Positions 59,394-64,000 of a stretch of 64,000 nt of DNA are shown here, piece after piece. The notes beneath the pieces are model-generated. The model saw only the letters and a program-made list of their open reading frames with translations, was not told the DNA's origin and ran no database searches. This DNA comes from Pleurodeles waltl (Eukaryota; Chordata; Amphibia; Caudata; Salamandridae): contig NC_090442.1 in NCBI RefSeq assembly GCF_031143425.1, forward strand, positions 422,609,776 through 422,673,775, in the 5' to 3' direction. Every line of letters begins with the position of its first letter. Positions within the stretch are counted from its first letter, which is position 1. The translations under genes were made by a program, and so were the position numbers.

Positions 59394-62033
59394 ATCAAAT
59401 CAAATCAAATCAAATCATTAACATTTATAAAGCGCGCTACTCACCCGTGCGGGTCTCAAGGCGCTAGGGGGGAAAAAAAGGGGGGGTTATCGCTGCTCGA
59501 ACAGCCAAGTCTTTAGGAGTCTCCGGAAAGCGGAGTGGTCCTGGGTGGTCCTGAGGCTGGTGGGGAGGGAGTTCCAGGTCTTGGCCGCCAGGAAGGAGAA
59601 AGATCTCCCACCCGCCGTGGAGCGGCGGGTGCGAGGGACGGCAGCAAGTGCGAGGCCAGCGGAGCGGAGGGGGCGGGTGGGGACGTAGAAGCTGAGGCGT
59701 CTGTTGAGGTATTCCGGTCCCTTGTTGTGGAGGGCTTTGTGTGCGTGGGTGAGAAGACGGAAGGTGATCCTTTTGCTGACTGGGAGCCAATGCAGGTGTC
59801 TCAGGTGTGCGGAGATGTGGCTGTTGCGGGGTACGTCGAGGATGAGGCGGGCCGAGGCGTTTTGGATGCGTTGCAGGCGGTTTTGGAGTTTGGCGGTGGT
59901 CCCGGCGTAGAGGGTGTTGCCGTAGTCCAGGCGACTCGTGACAAGGGCGTGGGTCACGGTTTTTCTGGTGTCGGCGGGGATCCAGCGGAAGATCTTGCGG
60001 AGCATGCGGAGAGTGAGGAAGCAGGCGGAGGACACGGCGTTGACTTGCTTGGTCATGGTGAGAAGAGGGTCCAAGATGAAGCCGAGGTTGCGGGCGTGGT
60101 CTGCGGGGGTCGGTGCGGTGCCGAGGGCCGTGGGCCACCAGGAGTCGTCCCAGGCGGACGGGGTGTTGCCGAGGATGAGGACTTCCGTTTTTTCAGAGTT
60201 CAGCTTTAGGCGGCTGAGCCTCATCCAATCTGCGACGTCCTTCATACCCTCTTGTAGGTTGGTCTTGGCGCTGGCGGGGTCCTTGGTGAGGGAGAGTACA
60301 AGTTGGGTGTCGTCGGCGTAGGAGGTGATGATGATGTCGTGCTTGCGTACGATGTCGGCGAGGGGGCTCATGTAGACATTGAAGAGTGTCGGGCTGAGCG
60401 ATGAGCCTTGAGGTACGCCGCAGATGATCTTGGTGGGTTCTGAGCGAAATGGAGGGAGGTAAACTCTTTGGGAGCGGTTAGCGAGGAAGGAGGCGATCCA
60501 GTCCAGGGCCTGGCCTTGGATCCCGGTGGAGCGTAGGCGGGTGATTAGGGTGCGGTGACAGACGGTGTCAAAGGCAGCCGAGAGGTCGAGGAGAATGAGG
60601 GCGACTGTTTCACCGTTGTCCATCAGGGTTCTGATGTCGTCTGTGACTGAGATGAGGGCGGTTTCCGTGCTGTGGTTGGTTCGGAATCCGGTTTGTGAAG
60701 GGTCGAGCAGGTTGTTGTCTTCCAGGAAGGTGGTCAGCTGTTTGTTGACGGTCTTTTCTATTACCTTGGCTGGGAAAGGTAGAAGAGAGATGGGGCGGAA
60801 GTTTTTCAGGTCGCTTGGGTCAGCCGTAGGTTTCTTTAGTAGGGCGTTGACTTCAGCGTGCTTCCAGCATTCGGGGAAGGTAGCAGAAGAAAAAGAAGAG
60901 TTGATGACGGTCTGGAGGTGCGGGGCGATGATGTCGTCGGCTTTGTTAAAGATGAAGTGCGGGCAGGGGTCCGAAGGGGCGCCGGAGTGGATAGAGTTCA
61001 TGATGGATTTGGTTTCTTCCGTGTTGATGTGGGTCCAGTTGTTGAGGGTGATGTCCGGGGAAGCGGGTTCAGTGGTGTATGGTTGGGTCTGGTGTCCGAA
61101 GCTGTCGTGGAGGTCGCTGATCTTGCGATGGAAGAAAGTGGCGAGGGATTCGCACAAATCCTGTGAGGGCGTGACGGCGTTGGCGCTGGCGCTGGGGTTG
61201 GAGAACTCTTTGACGATGCTGAAGAGTTCTCTGCTGTTGTGGCTGTTTTTGTCTAGTCTGTCGGTGAAAAAGTTCCTTTTGGCAGTGCGGATCAGGTGGT
61301 GGTGTTCGCGTGTAGCGTTCTTGAGGGCGGTCATGTTGTCCGCGGTGTGGTCCTTGCGCCAGGCCTTCTCAAGGGCACGACAAGTTTTCTTTGATTCTTT
61401 GAGGGTGTCAGAGAACCAGAGAGGTTTTTTGGTGTTGGTCTGTCGATGCGTGCGTTTGAGGGGAGCAAGGTTGTCAGCGCAGTTGGAGATCCAGTTTGTG
61501 AGGTTGAGAGCTGCGTCGTTGGGGTCGGTGGTGAGGGTGGGTTGGTTGGCGGCGAGAGCGGAGAAGAGTTGCTCTTCAGGGATCTTGTTCCACTGTCGAC
61601 GAGGGGTGGGTTGAGTGCGGAGGTGGGAGGTCTCGCGTCGGAATGTGAAGTGGACGCAGCTGTGGTCGGTCCAGTGTAGGGCAGAGGTGTGGCTGAAGAA
61701 GACGTGTTTGCTGGCGGAGAAGATAGGGTCGAGCGTGTGTCCGGCGATGTGGGTGGCGGTGTTCACCAGTTGTTTGAGGCCGAGGTTGTCGAGCAGGGTG
61801 GTGGTGTTGGGGTCGTTGTTTTGTTCCAGATGGAAGTTGAGGTCGCCTAGGAGGATGTAGTCCGGTGAGGCGAGGGCGTGCGGGGAGATGAAGTCGGCGA
61901 TGGCGTCGCTGAAAGAGGTGCGAGGTCCGGGAGGACGGTAGACGAGGGATCCTCTGAGGGTGGTCCTTGGGTCGGTGCGAATCTGAAAATGCAGGTGTTC
62001 AGCGGCGAGGGGGGGGTCTTCGGTGGAGGTGGT
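59394..62033 (-). mobile_element. L2-like LINE inserted in the hairpin array, 5'-truncated, long intact ORF
   Basis: The 3' end (left) is a microsatellite-like tail of five to six CAAAT units (59393-59417), followed by TTTATAAAGCGCGCTACTC, typical of L2/CR1-type tails. The 5' end (right) stops abruptly near 62033 inside the endonuclease domain, where GC-rich hairpin-array sequence resumes. The frame is open from the truncation point to the stop at 59487. The same family as 1-2345 but far better preserved, so a younger insertion. No target duplication was recognised because the surrounding array is itself repetitive. Confidence 0.88.
59487..61766 (-). CDS. LINE ORF2: partial endonuclease, reverse transcriptase, C-terminal domain
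   Basis: This is a 759-codon frame counted from the first in-frame ATG. That ATG is not the natural start, because coding similarity continues upstream to about 62030 (PDYILLGDLNFHLEQ and GSLVYRPPGPRTSFSD). The endonuclease ends with HWTDHSCVHF (residues 31-40). RT includes LKNFRPISLLPF (320-331), LILLDLSAAFD (390-400), GVPQGSSLSP (450-459) and the catalytic SYADD (482-486). The C-terminal part has RLDYGNTLYAG (612-622) and HLHWLPVSKRITFR (657-670). It would nick target DNA and prime reverse transcription of its own RNA. With the N-terminal half of the endonuclease missing, it is unlikely to be autonomous. Confidence 0.85.
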   Translation of the reverse strand: MNTATHIAGHTLDPIFSASKHVFFSHTSALHWTDHSCVHFTFRRETSHLRTQPTPRRQWNKIPEEQLFSALAANQPTLTTDPNDAALNLTNWISNCADNLAPLKRTHRQTNTKKPLWFSDTLKESKKTCRALEKAWRKDHTADNMTALKNATREHHHLIRTAKRNFFTDRLDKNSHNSRELFSIVKEFSNPSASANAVTPSQDLCESLATFFHRKISDLHDSFGHQTQPYTTEPASPDITLNNWTHINTEETKSIMNSIHSGAPSDPCPHFIFNKADDIIAPHLQTVINSSFSSATFPECWKHAEVNALLKKPTADPSDLKNFRPISLLPFPAKVIEKTVNKQLTTFLEDNNLLDPSQTGFRTNHSTETALISVTDDIRTLMDNGETVALILLDLSAAFDTVCHRTLITRLRSTGIQGQALDWIASFLANRSQRVYLPPFRSEPTKIICGVPQGSSLSPTLFNVYMSPLADIVRKHDIIITSYADDTQLVLSLTKDPASAKTNLQEGMKDVADWMRLSRLKLNSEKTEVLILGNTPSAWDDSWWPTALGTAPTPADHARNLGFILDPLLTMTKQVNAVSSACFLTLRMLRKIFRWIPADTRKTVTHALVTSRLDYGNTLYAGTTAKLQNRLQRIQNASARLILDVPRNSHISAHLRHLHWLPVSKRITFRLLTHAHKALHNKGPEYLNRRLSFYVPTRPLRSAGLALAAVPRTRRSTAGGRSFSFLAAKTWNSLPTSLRTTQDHSAFRRLLKTWLFEQR

Positions 62034-62218
62034 GGGGGAGCGCCGTCGCGCTCCCCCCTATAGAGGAGAGGGGCCCCAGACCCCATCCCGGGGCCCCGAG
62101 AAGAGGAGGACTCCGGGGAGCGCCGTCGCGCTCCCCGTGGTAAGGAGGAGGGGCCCCGGACCCCATCCCGGGGCCCCGAAGATGCCAGCAGGAAGGGGGA
62201 GTGCCGCCGCACTCCCCC
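62034..62218. repeat. GC-rich hairpin array, right part
   Basis: The same alternating units as at 58930-59392 resume right after the LINE. Type A hairpins are at 62034-62058, 62115-62136 and 62195-62218. Type B units are near 62078 and 62158. Confidence 0.8.
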
Positions 62219-62760
62219 GCGCGGCCCGAGCGGCCGCCAGCATCCCGAGTCTGCCCGCTGGAGCGGGCAGACTCTAAGGCAGCAAGCCGGCTCCCGCGGC
62301 AGCACCCGGAGGTGCTGGCCGTGCGGGGAGCTGGCGGGGGCGGCCAGGGGTGGGCTCCCTGAGGCGCCCTCCAACGAGGGATCCTCGTTTTGGTGCGGGG
62401 GTGACCGGGTGGGACCGGCACCCCCAAAATCAAAAGCCAAGGGCAAAAAGGAAAAAAACTGAACAGAAAAAGAATCGCGGCTCTCCCCTCGCAGCGGGAG
62501 AGCCGCTAATCATTTATGCAGCCGCCCCAGCATGCTTTGCGGGGCAGGGGCTGCTTTTTGAGCCCTTAAAACACCTGTGGTGGTCCCATTGAGATGGGGG
62601 CCACCACCAACGGAGAACTGGGAGACAGGGGGAGCTGCAGGAGCAGCGCAGCCTCCCCCCAACATCTGTTGGTGTCCCCACCCTAGGTAGGGTGGGACAC
62701 CTGAGAGATAACCCCTCCAGGGGTGGATGGATGTTTGAAGCACAAGCTTCAGTGAACTTT
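62219..62760. repeat. GC-rich palindromic repeat downstream of the array
   Basis: Further hairpins include GCGGCTCTCCC pairing with GGGAGAGCCGC (about 62477-62505) and GTCCCCACCCTA pairing with TAGGGTGGGACAC (about 62670-62701). This may be the other end of the repeat that contains the array. No termini were identified. Confidence 0.5.
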
Positions 62761-64000
62761 TGTTCCTGGTTGTGCAAGGGTGCCTACCATAGGTGTAGGT
62801 TGGTATGGCCCCATGTATTTTACTGTTATTTTATGTTTAAGTAAGAGTAACCCAAAAGTAATCTCAAAGTAATCCTGATGGTTAGAATGCTAGAATTTAG
62901 TCTCTTATGTTCCCTGATAATGCTAATTTGAATAATGATACTGACAGTCACATCTTGGCAGGATGAAAGTATTTATTCACAAATGTAGGTGTCATCATTG
63001 CACTGTACTGTTGAATACTGTCAGAATGTTCAAATGTCGCCAAGGGGGGCCCTGGGATTGTTTTGCCATGTGGGTTGTTGGATTATATTCTCCCTTAAGG
63101 AGACCTGAACGATTACATACTGTTGGTCCAGAGTAATTTTATCACTTTGTATATATTTGTAGATTGTTGCATAGTATTGAGTAGTGTGTGTGAATAATAA
63201 ATGTACTTTTACTTTATCAAAAGAAAAAGCACAGACTAGACATTCATTTATTAAGAGTCATGCTTGCGTGCTTGTGAATGGGGATTACTAGCCCACACCA
63301 CCTCCCTTGAGTAAGCCTTGGACTGCTCTGCAATGCTACCCTATGAGAGTCAAGCGCTACAATGGGGTGTTTGGTTCCCAGTGGCGGTCGTGTGTGGACT
63401 CGTTACTTGTACAGGCCACACAACTAATGACCCACCTTCCAACACTTGGATATTGTCATGGAGGCCTACTGGTAAACTGATGCTTTTCTTCATGATTGAG
63501 AGGGAACACCCATCCCTGGAGCAGAGGCAGCCCCCTAGCACTTCTCCGTGCCCCTTGATCGCTAAGCAACTGAGCTACAAGGACAGAGATTCTATCATTA
63601 GATGAGCCCAAGATGCTGCAGTTTCAGTTGATGCCCATCATAGTGTTTGTGGTCTGCAACCAGGTGCAACAACAAAGGAAGTCCTTTGATGCTGTCACTC
63701 AAAAATTGTGAGGCATGAAACTCCAGTGCATGCTAATATACAAAGCAATACTCAAAGTGCTCCTTAATTCCAATTCCATGTTCAATTACTCTCCTACAGC
63801 TTGGGAACAGAGCAGAGCTGTGCAATGCGTGACATACATGGCACCCGCTGGCGAGAGAGTATAGTCATACGTCCGCCTCCCATAAGACACTGTCTCATAT
63901 TGACCTTGTATTACTCCCTGCAATTGATATCTTATGCACAGTGACAGCACAAATCCTCCCCCAAGGGATCTCTGATTCACTCCCCAGTCGTACTTGAGTT
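62761..64000. other. OPTN intron end of window, unassigned
   Basis: AT-rich to mixed sequence without recognised coding. An AATAAA lies at 63196-63201, followed by a T-rich and A-rich stretch, possibly the 3' end of an old retroelement. The next OPTN exon is not reached. Confidence 0.4.

Noticed and set aside
59535..61614. Plus-strand frames of 224 and 349 codons
   Set aside because: They are antisense to the LINE reverse-transcriptase frame and have no independent motifs.
55584..64000. Next OPTN exon (ubiquitin-contact part of UBAN, zinc finger)
   Set aside because: No matching translation was seen. It presumably lies right of the window.
1..64000. CRISPR arrays, operons, riboswitches, tRNA or rRNA genes
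   Set aside because: No regularly spaced repeat-spacer pattern, no bacterial gene packing and no recognisable tRNA or rRNA sequence. The regular repeats present are a minisatellite and hairpin arrays.

Overview
This is vertebrate nuclear DNA with no bacterial-style gene packing. The only host gene I can place is optineurin (OPTN), on the + strand. Four consecutive coiled-coil exons lie at 10173-10288, 27072-27221, 43179-43272 and 55425-55583. All have consensus AG/GT borders and compatible phases, and they are separated by introns of about 16.8, 16.0 and 12.2 kb. The 5' exons and the 3' exons (the rest of the ubiquitin-binding UBAN region and the zinc finger) lie outside the window. Very long introns filled with DIRS-like and Ngaro-like tyrosine-recombinase retrotransposons and L2-like LINEs suggest a giant-genome amphibian, most likely a salamander. 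The organism is an inference.

Layout. 1-2345: L2-like LINE, minus strand, decayed. 2440-4905: decayed Ngaro-like element with reverse transcriptase/RNase H, tyrosine recombinase and an SGNH-hydrolase ORF. 7065-7600: hAT-like non-autonomous element. 9245-9945: LINE 3' fragment. 10173: OPTN exon. 12483-14443: two GC-rich chains of hairpins, the second holding a 24-bp minisatellite. 18940-26587: decayed DIRS-like element (A), split by an LTR-like insertion (21032-24062) and by a hairpin-chain MITE (25417-26099). 27072: OPTN exon. 28720-29472: a further TIR/foldback repeat. 30003-33642: an element with terminal inverted repeats of about 160 bp, carrying a broken gene for a protein with PIN/FEN-like nuclease motifs. 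35213-35929: second hairpin-chain MITE. 36930-41460: DIRS-like element B. 43179: OPTN exon. 43490-43715: hAT MITE with a perfect 8-bp target-site duplication. 44111-44657: third hairpin-chain MITE. 49379-49590: RNF103 5'-coding pseudogene. 49779-55130: DIRS-like element C with recognisable inverted terminal repeats and an internal complementary region. 55425: OPTN exon. 58930-62218: GC-rich hairpin array interrupted by a nearly intact L2-like LINE (59394-62033, minus strand, 759-codon ORF).

The two signals most worth following are these. (1) The TIR-bounded element at 30003-33642, whose protein I recognise only as a member of a broadly distributed, poorly characterised animal family. (2) Two unrelated hairpin-rich repeat families in which the paired arms differ between copies but change together, so each arm stays complementary to its own partner. 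Several retroelement ORFs are translatable only in pieces, with stops and frameshifts. The L2-like copy at 59394-62033 is the one element that still has a long uninterrupted frame.
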